Positions 10,362 through 19,139 of a DNA stretch of 64,000 nucleotides are shown piece by piece (within the stretch, counting starts at the first letter, position 1; each line of letters opens with the position of its first letter). Position numbers and translations under genes: made by a program. Source of the stretch: Vitreoscilla filiformis (lineage in GTDB: Bacteria; Pseudomonadota; Gammaproteobacteria; Burkholderiales; Burkholderiaceae_C). The notes under the pieces are model-generated. The model saw only the letters and a program-made list of their open reading frames with translations, was not told where the DNA came from and did not search any database. Location of the stretch: positions 1 to 64,000 of the forward strand of contig NZ_CP022424.1 of assembly GCF_002222655.1 (NCBI RefSeq). The letters run 5' to 3'.

Positions 10362-12736
10362 ATGCGCGACGCCCCCCCTTCCGCCAGCGATTCCCAAGCG
10401 TTTTCCACCCGCTGGCCCGGCTGGCGGCGCGGCTTGGCCCTGTTGTTGGCCCTGCTGTGGTTGGCTGTGGCGGGCTGGGCAGGCTGGATGTTGAGCCTGC
10501 AACAAGGCACGGGGGTTTTGCACCAAGAAGTCGGGCATCGGTTGGATCTGTTCGCCTCGGCGGTGGAAGGCGTGATCAAACGCCTGGAACCCGTGCCTGC
10601 CACGGTGCAGCTCAATCCGCAGGTGTTGGCCTTGCTGCGCGCCGCCGAGCGCGAGCAGGATCGGCGCGACCACCTCGTGGCCGTCAACGGTTATTTGTGC
10701 GCCGCCTCAACGCCCACCTGGGCAGCTTGGCGGTGTTCGTTCTGGACGAACGCGGCACCGTGCTGGCCTCCAGCAACAGCACCACCACCCCCGGCCCGGA
10801 CGACGACAGCCGCATCGGGCAAGACCTGTCGTTTCGGCCCTATTTTTTGGATGCTCTGTCGGGTCGCGTGGGGCGGCACTTTGCCATCGGCGTGGGCACG
10901 GGTGAACCGGGTTATTTTGTTTCGCATCCGATCCGGGATGGCGCCCGCGTGGTCGGCGTGGCGGCGATCAAAATCAGCCTGGTGCCGGTCGAACAAACCT
11001 GGGCACTGCTGGGCGCACCGGCCCTGCTGGCGGACACCAACCAGGTGGTCATCCTGTCCTCTCAACCGGAATGGCGTTACACCACGTTGACCGACCCGAG
11101 CGCTGAACAGCGTGTCGATTGGCAACTCAGCCGGCTGTACGAAGGCGAGAAACTGCGCCGCTTTCCCCTCGATGTGCGCATGACGGTGGACGAAGACAGC
11201 CAGGTGCTCGAAGGCGTCTTACCCGGCGCCGGCACCTTGACCACGCAACCGCGTGCCGGCAACGGCGGCAGCTTCGGCATGTTGGTGCTCGGCCGGGTGC
11301 TCGATGGCATGGACTGGCGCCTGATGCTCTTCGCCGACCTGCGCACGGTGCGCAACCAAGCGGCGCTCACAGGATTGTTGACGGCGGTGGCCGCTGGGTT
11401 TGTCGGCTTGCTGGGGCTGTACTGGAACCAGCGCCGACGCATCGTGCGGCAAAAACTGCGCGCCCAGCAGATGCTGCAAGACGCCAACGCCGAGCTGGAA
11501 AGCAAAGTCGCCCGCCGCACCCGCGCTCTCACCGAAACCAATGTGCGCTTACGCAAAGAAGTGGCCGAGCGCGAACAAGCCGAACACACCCTGCGCGCTG
11601 CTCAAAACGAGTTGGTTCACGCGGCCAAAATGGCGGTGCTCGGGCAGTTGACCACCGGCATCACGCATGAATTGACGCAACCGCTGGGGGCGATTCGCAC
11701 CCTGTCCGGCAACGCCAGCGAATTTTTGCGCCGAGGCGACACCAAAGCCGCCGGCAACAACCTGGCCATCATCGCCCGGTTGGCGGATCAGATGGGGGGC
11801 ATCATCCAGCCACTCAAGGGGTTTGCACGCAAGTCCGAACCGCAGCCGCAGGCCACCGACGTGGCGCACGCCCTCGGTAATGCGCTGTTTTTGATCCGCA
11901 AAGAGCAGGTGCAGGTGCTCAACAGCGCCGAGCCGGGGCGGGTGATCGCCTGGTGTGACCCCAACCGCTTGGAGCAGGTGCTCATCAACCTGATCGGCAA
12001 CGCCCTGGACGCGATGCACGCCAGCCCCACGCGCACCCTGCGCCTGAGCACCGGCTGGGGTGAACCCGACGCAGCGTTGAACGACACCCAGCGGGTGGCG
12101 CAAGCCGTGGCCTTGGCAGCGGCGGCCCCCGCCGAAACGTCGGCGAGCGTGCGCCACGTTTGGGTACGGGTGGAAGACAGCGGCACCGGCTTTGCCCCGG
12201 CGCAGCAGGCCCGCTTGTTTGAGCCGTTTTTCACCACCAAAGACGCCGGCGCGGGGCTGGGTTTGGGGCTGGCGATCTCGCGGGACATCGTGCGGGCCTT
12301 CGGGGGCGATATCCTCGCGCACAGCCCGACGAGCGACGGTTCACCCGGTGCCAGTTTCACCGTGCAGTTGCCCGCCGCTCCCCCCTCGCCCCCGACACGC
12401 CCAACGCATGACAACCGAACTCTCCGTGCTGCTGGTGGAAGACGACATCCACGTTCAACTGGGCTGCATGCAAGCGCTGCAACTGGCCGGCCTGAGCGTG
12501 GATGCGGTGGACACCGCCGAAGCCGCCCGCACCCAACTCCGCCCCGGTTTTGCCGGCGTGGTGGTGACCGACATGCGCTTGCCCGGCGCCGACGGCCTCA
12601 GCCTGGTGCGTCACTGCCACCAAATGGAAGCCGACCTGCCGATCATCATGATCACCGGCCATGGCGGTGTGAGCTTGGCGGTCGAAGCCATGCGCAGCGG
12701 CGCTTACGACTTCATCCCGAAACCGTTTTCGCCTGA
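10362..12736 (+). CDS. AauS/DctB-like sensor histidine kinase, frame broken
   Basis: Sensor kinase predicted to detect acidic amino acids in the periplasm and phosphorylate the AauR-like regulator next door. The natural N-terminus (ATG 10362, hydrophobic helix about residues 25-45, start of the sensor domain to HLVAVNGYL) is in one frame. The rest, from RRLNAHLGSLAVFVLDERG onward, is in another, with the switch at about 10695-10700, consistent with one missing base. Downstream parts are intact: second membrane helix, a coiled linker, H-box GITHELTQPLGAIRT, N-box NRLEQVLINLIGNALDA and the G-boxes EDSGTGF and GAGLGLGLAIS. The coding sense ends near VQLPAA (about 12378), but the frame has no stop and runs to 12736 inside aauR. 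One missing C in the run at 12380-12385 would restore a stop at 12409-12411 overlapping the aauR ATG. Either a decayed gene or two sequence errors. Confidence 0.7.
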
Positions 12737-13748
12737 AGTGTTGGTCGAGGTCGTCAAACGGGCGCTGGAAAAACGTCGGCTGACTTTGGAGGTGGCCTCG
12801 CTGCGGCGGGCGCTGGCGGCGCGGGATGATCTGTCGGGCAAGCTGGTGGGCATTTCGCCGCAAATCGAGCGCGTGCGCAAACTCATCACCGAGGTGGCCG
12901 ATTCGCCGGTGGATGTGCTGATCCGAGGCGAAACCGGCACCGGCAAAGAAGTGGTGGCGCGGGCGCTGCATGATTTTTCGCGCCGTCGGTCGGCGGCCTT
13001 CGTCGCCCTGAACTGCGGCGGCGTGCCCGACACCTTGTTGGACAGCGAACTGTTCGGCCACGAAGCCGGCGCCTTCACGGGGGCACAAAAAAAACGCATC
13101 GGCAAAATCGAGTACGCACACCAAGGCACGCTGTTCCTCGACGAGCTGGAAACCATGCCCACCGGCATGCAAATCAAGCTGTTGCGGGTGTTGCAGGAGC
13201 GTGTGGTGGAGCGCCTGGGCGCCAACCACGGCCAGCCGGTGGATGTGCGCGTCGTCGCCGCCACCAAAGACGATTTGCTGCAACGCGCCAAAGAAGGCAG
13301 CTTCCGCGCCGATTTGTATTACCGGCTCAACGTCATCACCCTGGATTTGCCGCCGCTGCGCGAACGCCGCGAGGACATCCCGCTGCTGCTAGAGCATTTT
13401 TTGCTGCTGGCCGCCAGCCGCTTCCAACGACCGCAGCCGCAGGTCAGCACCCAGCAGTTGCACCGGCTGATGGCCCATCCCTGGCCGGGCAATGTGCGCG
13501 AGCTGCGCAACGTGGCCGAATGTTTGGTGCTGGGCGTGCCGCAGGCGGTGCTGGGCGAGTCCACCACCGCCACCGGCCCCAGCCTGGCCGAAACCGTGGA
13601 CGGATTCGAGCGCAGTTTGATTGCCGAAGAACTCAAGCGCCAAGGGGGCAACATCGCCCGCACGGCCAAGGCGCTGCGCGTGGCCAAAACCACGTTGGCC
13701 GACAAGGTGCGCAAATACAGCTTGGGAAGCGCTGACGGCGCTGCGTGA
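12408..13748 (+). CDS. AauR-like sigma-54-dependent response regulator
   Basis: NtrC/DctD-class activator, 446 residues. The receiver domain carries the phospho-acceptor Asp55 in VVVTDMRLPGADG. The AAA+ domain has Walker A GETGTGKE (174-181), the sigma-54 contact loop GAFTGA (221-226) and Walker B GTLFLDELE. The C-terminal Fis-type helix-turn-helix is NIARTAKALRVAKTTLADKVRKY. ATG 12408 is placed where a restored kinase stop would overlap as ATGA. By analogy with Pseudomonas AauRS it should activate the glutamate/aspartate uptake and ansB genes upstream; the candidate sigma-54 site at 5017 fits that. Confidence 0.88.
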   Translation: MTTELSVLLVEDDIHVQLGCMQALQLAGLSVDAVDTAEAARTQLRPGFAGVVVTDMRLPGADGLSLVRHCHQMEADLPIIMITGHGGVSLAVEAMRSGAYDFIPKPFSPEVLVEVVKRALEKRRLTLEVASLRRALAARDDLSGKLVGISPQIERVRKLITEVADSPVDVLIRGETGTGKEVVARALHDFSRRRSAAFVALNCGGVPDTLLDSELFGHEAGAFTGAQKKRIGKIEYAHQGTLFLDELETMPTGMQIKLLRVLQERVVERLGANHGQPVDVRVVAATKDDLLQRAKEGSFRADLYYRLNVITLDLPPLRERREDIPLLLEHFLLLAASRFQRPQPQVSTQQLHRLMAHPWPGNVRELRNVAECLVLGVPQAVLGESTTATGPSLAETVDGFERSLIAEELKRQGGNIARTAKALRVAKTTLADKVRKYSLGSADGAA

Positions 13749-13759
13749 GTGAACCGGCA

Positions 13760-14680
13760 TCACACGGGAGCGTGATCATGGAGCTGGTCGGCGATGGCCA
13801 CCACCTCCGCCCGCCGCTCCAATGGCCATTCGGTGAGGCCCGCTGCGCCTCGGTGGGCGCCCCAGATCGCCCCGGCCATCGCGCCCAGGGTGTCCACATC
13901 CCCTTTTAGACCCGCGACGAACGCCAGCAGATCGAGAAAATCTGCCTCCAAGTGACACAGCGCCACGTAAATCGCCGTGATCACCGAGGTGTGGGCCGCT
14001 GTTCCGTGGCCCAAATGCTGGGCCACCCAAGGCGGCGGCGGGTTGGCTTGACCCTGCCACCATGTCTGCGCCAAAGCGAGGCGGCTCAAGAATTCGGGGG
14101 CGGTGCAATACGCTTGGAGCTGGGCCCACACAGCGGCGCCCAGGGTTGGGCCGTCCTCGCTGTGCGTCAGGGCCGTTTGCAGGGCTAAGGCCATCGCCTC
14201 CGCACCTTCCAGGGCCAGCGGATGGGCATGGGTGACTTCCGCCGCCAACTGCGTTTGCAGCAACAGCGTGGCAGGGTCCGCATGGAACCACAGCGCCAAG
14301 GGAGCCACCCGCATGGCGGCCCCATTGCCGTACGAACCTTGCGGGAACTGCGCGGTTCGTGCCGTCTGCCACGCCGCACCCCGCCGGATGCGCCGCAGCA
14401 ATCGCGCCGTGCCCGGCCCATAACCCCGCGACCAGTGGTAATGCCGTGCGAAGGTCGCCGCCAGCCGATCTTGGTGAATCTCTCCCTCGCGCAGCAGCAC
14501 CTCGGCCACATCGAGGGTCATTTGTGTGTCGTCCGTCCAGCGTGGCAGGCCCTGGCGGGTGGTGCCCACCCAGCGCCACAACCGACGCTCCAGCCAACCC
14601 CCTTCACGCGGGGCCCCCAGAGCGTCCCCCAGCGCCAAGCCCAGCAGGCAACCTCGGTACTGCTCCCGCGAGGGCTTCAT
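13760..14680 (-). CDS. ADP-ribosylglycohydrolase family protein
   Basis: Predicted to remove ADP-ribose from modified macromolecules or metabolites. Length 306 residues. Metal-binding motifs of the DraG/ARH family are visible: GLALGDALGA near the N-terminus, TDDTQMTLDVAE, the GNGAAMRVAPLAL loop, and KGDVDTLGAMAGAIWGA near the C-terminus, where the family usually reads GD-T-D. The Val in the middle of that triplet is a mild deviation, but both Asp are retained. The gene overlaps the upstream Crp-type regulator by four bases (ATGA), so both are one operon. No ADP-ribosyltransferase is visible nearby; the substrate is unknown. Confidence 0.83.
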   Translation of the reverse strand: MKPSREQYRGCLLGLALGDALGAPREGGWLERRLWRWVGTTRQGLPRWTDDTQMTLDVAEVLLREGEIHQDRLAATFARHYHWSRGYGPGTARLLRRIRRGAAWQTARTAQFPQGSYGNGAAMRVAPLALWFHADPATLLLQTQLAAEVTHAHPLALEGAEAMALALQTALTHSEDGPTLGAAVWAQLQAYCTAPEFLSRLALAQTWWQGQANPPPPWVAQHLGHGTAAHTSVITAIYVALCHLEADFLDLLAFVAGLKGDVDTLGAMAGAIWGAHRGAAGLTEWPLERRAEVVAIADQLHDHAPV

Positions 14681-15477
14681 TCCCCCAGCATCCCGGCGCT
14701 GCCTTGCGCCACCCGCGCCAAGTCAGCCGGGGACAGCACCAAATGGCCACGCTCCATGCTCACCGCCAACTCGCGCTCCAATTGTTTGAAGCACATGTTG
14801 AGGCGCTGCCGGCTCACGCCCAGCATGTCCGACAAATCCCGCTGCGACAACTTCACCCACAGGCGCTGCCGCCCACCCGGCCAAGCATCCCCAAAACGCC
14901 GCCCCATGTGTAGCAGCAAATGCGCCAACCGCTGCCGCAACGACAGAGACACGGCTGCCGTTAACTGTGCCGTCAGCAAGCGGGTGCGTCGGTGGTGCAA
15001 TTGCACCAGCGCCATCCCGAGCATGGGATGCAAGGTCAGCAAGTGGCGCAGCGTAGCGCCCGGCATCCACAGCAGCGTGGCATCGGTACAGGCTTGCGCT
15101 TCGAACAAGGTGCTGCCGTCCAACACCGCCCCGTCACCGAACCAGTGGCCGGGCCCGAGCAAGGAGAGGGTCAAGCTGCGCCCGCTGTCCATCGGCGCAC
15201 TCAGGCGCACCGCACCTTGCGCCAATCCGTACCAAGTTTGCGCCGGAACGTGCCCGCGCTCGATCACGGTGCCCGCCCGCACTCGCCGCACCGAGCACGC
15301 GGCAAGCACCACTCGCTGCAAAGCCGGCTCCAATCCAGCAAACCAGGCGTTGCGACGAATGGCGTGTTCCTCGTGCAACCACAGCGTCGGCTCCCCCTGC
15401 AACGGAGGGCGATGCGGTGGCGCAGTGGCGACCGAGGTGGGCGCCACCCACTCAGCACAAACAGCGGAAGGAGGCAT
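14677..15477 (-). CDS. Crp/Fnr-family transcriptional regulator
   Basis: A 266-residue regulator with an N-terminal cyclic-nucleotide-binding-like beta barrel (about residues 40-150) and a C-terminal winged helix with recognition segment LSQRDLSDMLGVSRQRLNMCFKQLE. No cysteine cluster of the Fnr type is seen. It is the first gene of a two-gene operon with the ADP-ribosylglycohydrolase and is divergent from the TetR gene at 15552, sharing a 74-bp control region. The first 30 residues are Pro/Ala rich, so the true start may be internal. Confidence 0.8.
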   Translation of the reverse strand: MPPSAVCAEWVAPTSVATAPPHRPPLQGEPTLWLHEEHAIRRNAWFAGLEPALQRVVLAACSVRRVRAGTVIERGHVPAQTWYGLAQGAVRLSAPMDSGRSLTLSLLGPGHWFGDGAVLDGSTLFEAQACTDATLLWMPGATLRHLLTLHPMLGMALVQLHHRRTRLLTAQLTAAVSLSLRQRLAHLLLHMGRRFGDAWPGGRQRLWVKLSQRDLSDMLGVSRQRLNMCFKQLERELAVSMERGHLVLSPADLARVAQGSAGMLGE

Positions 15478-15503
15478 GGTGGCAGAATCCGAGGATGCTA
15501 AAA

Positions 15504-15525
15504 AAACCGAGCGCTCGCTCGGTTT
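15504..15525. promoter_or_regulatory. palindromic operator between crp-like and tetR genes
   Basis: AAACCGAGCG (15504-15513) and CGCTCGGTTT (15516-15525) form a perfect ten-base inverted repeat around CT. The shape and size are typical of TetR-family operators, and it lies 27 bp upstream of the TetR start and 26 bp upstream of the divergent Crp-type start, so one site could control both. Confidence 0.6.
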
Positions 15526-15551
15526 GGGGGTGCAGTCTACAATCGGGTCGC

Positions 15552-16298
15552 ATGCAGCGTCAATGTGAACCGCAGGAAGCCCCCGATCCCTTGCAGCAAG
15601 CGCTGGGGCTGTCCCCGGGGTTCAGCTTCGTCCAATTCCGCAGCCGATCACCCCTGAACGCGGACAGCGTATGGCACGTTTTGCTGGAGCGTCACCAACA
15701 GCGCCTGACCGTCAAGCGCCTGGACAAAGCGCAAGACAACCTGCGCCGCCTGTTCGAAGCCACATTCCGCTTGGCCAACAAAGTCGGCTTCGCCAGCATG
15801 ACGTTGCGTGACCTCAGCCAAGCAACGGGCTTATCGATGGGCGGGCTCTACGGCTACATCAACAGCAAGGATGACATCGCTGCCATGATCGAAGACATGG
15901 TGCGTTTGCTCATCCACACCAGCGCCCACTGGTTCACCGACTTGGCGAACCCGCAACAACGCCTGGTGGCTGCACTGCGAGGCCATGCGTTCATGACCGA
16001 GCAGTTGCAGCCGTGGTTTTATTTTGTTTTCATGGAGTCACGCATGCTGTCGGAGAGTCAACGCCAGGTGGCCAAATCAGCAGAGCTGCAATTCCAGGAG
16101 AATTTGTGCGCCTTCATTCAGGCCGCTGGTGTGACAGACTCTCCAGCCGCCCGCATGTTGACCATTCACAGTGCCGCGCTGCTGCAAGATTGGGTGATCA
16201 AGCGGTGGAAATACCGCCAGCTCGGCATCCCCGTCGAAACTTTTGCGGACAGCGTGGCGTCGCTGGTGCTTCAGCGCGTTTCATCGTTGGCACCATGA
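15552..16298 (+). CDS. TetR/AcrR-family transcriptional regulator
   Basis: A 248-residue regulator. ATG 15552 is preferred over more upstream starts, which would run through the operator palindrome. About 50 N-terminal residues precede the helix-turn-helix (FRLANKVGFASMTLRDLSQATGLSMGGLYGYINSKDDIAAMIED), an extension longer than usual. The C-terminal ligand domain (about 115-248) shows no recognisable specificity signature. Probably autoregulates via the 15504 palindrome and may control the divergent Crp/ADP-ribosylglycohydrolase pair. Confidence 0.85.
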   Translation: MQRQCEPQEAPDPLQQALGLSPGFSFVQFRSRSPLNADSVWHVLLERHQQRLTVKRLDKAQDNLRRLFEATFRLANKVGFASMTLRDLSQATGLSMGGLYGYINSKDDIAAMIEDMVRLLIHTSAHWFTDLANPQQRLVAALRGHAFMTEQLQPWFYFVFMESRMLSESQRQVAKSAELQFQENLCAFIQAAGVTDSPAARMLTIHSAALLQDWVIKRWKYRQLGIPVETFADSVASLVLQRVSSLAP

Positions 16299-16320
16299 AA
16301 AACGGCGCCCGAAGGCGCCG
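16298..16320 (-). terminator. intrinsic terminator of the PEP-CTERM gene
   Basis: Read leftward, CGGCGCC-TTCG-GGCGCCG (16320 to 16303) is a seven-pair stem with a TTCG tetraloop followed by T5. It sits 26 bp past the stop of the PEP-CTERM gene and touches the end of the convergent tetR gene. Confidence 0.8.
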
Positions 16321-16345
16321 CTGCATTCAATCTGGTTCTGCGCGA

Positions 16346-17008
16346 TCAGCGACGGCGCGAACGCGAAGCGCGCCGACGCAGCGCCCCGATGAACAACAGT
16401 CCCAGGCCGAACATGCCATAGGTCGCAGGTTCCGGGACAACCGTCGGGGTGGTCACGATGCCGCCGCCACTGACGCTGTCAGCGCGGTACCACGCCGACG
16501 TGGTACCACCGTAGCTGATGCCTTGGACGTGTGCTGCCATGCCCGCTTCGTCCCACAAACCGGCGCCGCCGACCCAAGTCCAGGTCACGGTTTCACCGTT
16601 CAGCAAGCGATTGTTCGCGCCTTGCCCGAAGTTGAAGCGCATGTCCCAAGATCCGCCCGGCCCACCGCCGTTCGAAATGGAAACGGACGTCACGCCACCA
16701 CCCGACACACCTGTCACCGATCCAACCGAAGACGAGTAGTCACTCAGCTCCAGCCCAATCGCGCCAAGAAATGGGGCGCTTCCGCTGAACAATGCCAAGT
16801 CGCTGGCACGCAGGCTGAACACTGCGTTGTTGCCCACGTCCTGAACGGTCAGCTCTGCGAAATTTGCCGTCGTCGGTGCGCCGGCACCACTCAGCAAAGT
16901 ACCGAACTCCACAGTCGCCGAATTGGCCTGAGCCACCCCCGCGACCAACGCCAACATCGCACTGGCAACCGCCTGACGCGCTGCCGAAAAACCTGTACGC
17001 ACTGACAT
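16346..17008 (-). CDS. PEP-CTERM sorting domain protein
   Basis: Exported 220-residue protein with a signal peptide ending VAQAN and a canonical C-terminal sorting signal: VVPEPATYGMFGLGLLFIGALRRRA, i.e. PEP motif, hydrophobic helix, then a basic tail. Such proteins are processed by an exosortase and usually end up in the cell envelope or extracellular matrix. The body is Gly/Ser/Thr rich with no enzymatic motif. ATG 17008 has GGGGAG seven bases upstream. No exosortase gene is present in this window. The gene is monocistronic, with its own terminator. Confidence 0.85.
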   Translation of the reverse strand: MSVRTGFSAARQAVASAMLALVAGVAQANSATVEFGTLLSGAGAPTTANFAELTVQDVGNNAVFSLRASDLALFSGSAPFLGAIGLELSDYSSSVGSVTGVSGGGVTSVSISNGGGPGGSWDMRFNFGQGANNRLLNGETVTWTWVGGAGLWDEAGMAAHVQGISYGGTTSAWYRADSVSGGGIVTTPTVVPEPATYGMFGLGLLFIGALRRRASRSRRR

Positions 17009-17177
17009 GATGCGCTCCCCTTTCAACACTGCTGTCAATCGTACTGCCAGCAGATCACAAAGTGGCAACATTTGTGTTATGTCTCCCCACTTTGCACAAA
17101 AATAACAAAGTTTTTTACTCTTCTATTTTGGGAGTATCATTTTTCCGAGTAAACTGGCGTTCTTGCATTTTTGCATT

Positions 17178-17262
<85 letters not shown>

Positions 17263-17269
17263 ACCATTC

Positions 17270-17302
17270 AAAACCAGCGACACATGTCGCTGGTTTTTTT
17301 TT
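17270..17302 (+). terminator. intrinsic terminator of tRNA-Leu
   Basis: AACCAGCGAC and GTCGCTGGTT form a perfect stem around ACAT, followed by a run of T residues ending at 17302. It lies eight bases after the tRNA. Confidence 0.9.
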
Positions 17303-17349
17303 GCCCATGCTAGCCTGAACCTTCTCTTTTTAGCCTCTGGAGCATCACC

Positions 17350-17937
17350 GTGCTGTTCAAACGCTTTGCCGCCGCTGTGGGCGCTGGCTGCGTATGCTGT
17401 TTGTCTTGGCTGACCCACGCTGCGCCAGCCCCCTCCTTGCCTGCAACGGTGGCATCAGCCCCCTTGTTGTGGCCAGGGCTGAACACAGAAGAGCGTGACG
17501 AAGCCGTCGCCACCCACAACCGTTGGCGGGTTCGAGTCGGCGTTGCGCCGCTGCGCTGGTCGGCCAGCTTGGCGCAGCGGGCCCAAGCGTGGGCAAACAA
17601 CCTCGCGCAAAACAACCAGTGCAAGATGTTGTACAGCGGCAGTGAAGCCGGCGAAAACATCTTCTGGGCCGGGCCCCGCACTTGGCCCACGGGTCGCGTG
17701 GGTGTCAATCCGCTGACACCCAGCTTGGTCATTGACCATTGGGGCCAGCAAGCGCGTTGGTACGACTACCCCAGCAACACCTGCCAAACCGGCCAAGTTT
17801 GCGGCCACTACACCCAGCTCATCTGGTCGGAGACGACCACATTGGGGTGTGGCCGCCAAGTTTGCCCAGATCAAGGACAGATCTGGGTTTGCCAGTACCT
17901 GCCAGCCGGCAACATCCAAGGCATGCGACCTTACTGA
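17350..17937 (+). CDS. secreted CAP-domain (SCP/PR-1-like) protein
   Basis: A 195-residue exported protein. A signal peptide ends near THAAP. The CAP domain shows HNRWRVRVGVAPLRWSASLAQRAQAWA, GENIFWAG, the CGHYTQLIW motif with the conserved His, and a C-terminal VCQYLPAGN. These are the family hallmarks; the biochemical role is unsettled. Start is GTG 17350 with TGGAG upstream. A related protein is encoded at 42652 with the same architecture. The stop overlaps the convergent aminotransferase by seven bases. Confidence 0.87.
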   Translation: MLFKRFAAAVGAGCVCCLSWLTHAAPAPSLPATVASAPLLWPGLNTEERDEAVATHNRWRVRVGVAPLRWSASLAQRAQAWANNLAQNNQCKMLYSGSEAGENIFWAGPRTWPTGRVGVNPLTPSLVIDHWGQQARWYDYPSNTCQTGQVCGHYTQLIWSETTTLGCGRQVCPDQGQIWVCQYLPAGNIQGMRPY

Positions 17938-19067
17938 GCAGCTTGGTGTTGGCGCAGCGCCTGCGCCAGTGTGACCAAGGTGCGATCGATGTTTTGCAGC
18001 TTGTCCAGGCCAAACAAGCCAATGCGGAAAGTCTGAAAACCCGCTGGCTCGTCGCACTGCAGCGGCACGCCCGCCGCGCTTTGCAACCCCTGCGCTCCCA
18101 AGGCCCGTGCGGTGGATAAACCCGTGTCCCGGGTGTGACACACCACCACACCCGGGGCGGCAAACTCGGGCGCAGCCACGCTGGGATAACCCAGCTCGGC
18201 CATCAATGCCCGCACCCGTGCGCCCAGTGACCATTGCCGATCCCGCAACTGTTCGAAGCCCAGGTGGCGTGTCTCCAGCATGGCATCACGGCTGCGTGCC
18301 AGGGCGTCGGTCGGCATGGTGGCGTGGTAGGCGTGCGCGCCGTCCTCGTAGGCTTGCATGATTTGCGACCACTTCTTCAAGTCGGCGGCAAAACTGGTGC
18401 TTTGGGTGTTCGCCAGCCGGGCTTGCGCACGCTCTCCCAGCATGACGAAAGCACAGCCCGGTGAGCCACTCCAGCCCTTTTGGGGAGCGCTCACCAGCAC
18501 ATCGACGCACAGTTCGCGCATGTTGACCCAAATGGCGCCCGACGCGATGGCATCCAACACAAACAAGCCTCCCACTTCGCGCACCGCTTGGCCCACGGCC
18601 TGCACGTAGGCATCGGGCAAGATCATGCCGCTGGCGGTCTCCACATGCGGTGCAAACACCACGGCTGGCCGCTCTCGCAAGATCGTGGCCACCACTTCTC
18701 CCAGTGGTGCAGGTGCCCAGGCGGCTTGCGCCTCTTGGCTGGCGGGGCGCGCTTTGAGCACGGTGACGCGGTCGGTGATGCGGCCCATCTCCAGAATTTG
18801 GCTCCAGCGGTAGCTGAACCAGCCGTGGCGCAGCACAAGGCAAGGTTGATCCTGCGCAAACTGACGTGCGACCGCCTCCATGCCAAACGTACCGCTGCCG
18901 GGCACCACCGCCACGGCTTGTGCGGCGTAGGCGGCTTTGAGGGTGGTAGCGATGTCCCGCATCACGCCTTGGAAGCGCTGGGACATGTGGTTGAGCGCCC
19001 GATCGGTGTACACCACCGAGTATTCGAGCAAACCATCGGGATCGATGTGGGGCAGCAAACCAGGCAT
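17931..19067 (-). CDS. class V aminotransferase (alanine--glyoxylate / serine--pyruvate type)
   Basis: PLP-dependent aminotransferase, 378 residues, of the AGXT/SPT branch. Motifs: PGSGTFGMEAV near residue 60, FVLDAIASGAIWVNM with the cofactor-binding Asp, and SAPQKGWSGSPG with the Schiff-base Lys. Likely moves amino groups between alanine or serine and glyoxylate/pyruvate; the exact substrate pair is not decided by sequence. ATG 19067 has GAGGAG ten bases upstream. Divergent from the FAD-linked dehydrogenase, with only 72 bp between starts, suggesting a shared 2-oxo/2-hydroxy acid role. Confidence 0.85.
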   Translation of the reverse strand: MPGLLPHIDPDGLLEYSVVYTDRALNHMSQRFQGVMRDIATTLKAAYAAQAVAVVPGSGTFGMEAVARQFAQDQPCLVLRHGWFSYRWSQILEMGRITDRVTVLKARPASQEAQAAWAPAPLGEVVATILRERPAVVFAPHVETASGMILPDAYVQAVGQAVREVGGLFVLDAIASGAIWVNMRELCVDVLVSAPQKGWSGSPGCAFVMLGERAQARLANTQSTSFAADLKKWSQIMQAYEDGAHAYHATMPTDALARSRDAMLETRHLGFEQLRDRQWSLGARVRALMAELGYPSVAAPEFAAPGVVVCHTRDTGLSTARALGAQGLQSAAGVPLQCDEPAGFQTFRIGLFGLDKLQNIDRTLVTLAQALRQHQAAQ

Positions 19068-19139
19068 GAAACGGTGTCTCCTCGAAAAATACAGGGGTAT
19101 TGGATGTCGGTGGGGCAGCTTAGCAGGCAGCATCCCCCC

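Noticed and set aside
12408..12736. Genuine C-terminal extension of the kinase inside aauR
   Set aside because: The extra 110 residues are Arg/His/Pro-rich out-of-frame translation of the receiver domain; a single-base loss explains it better.
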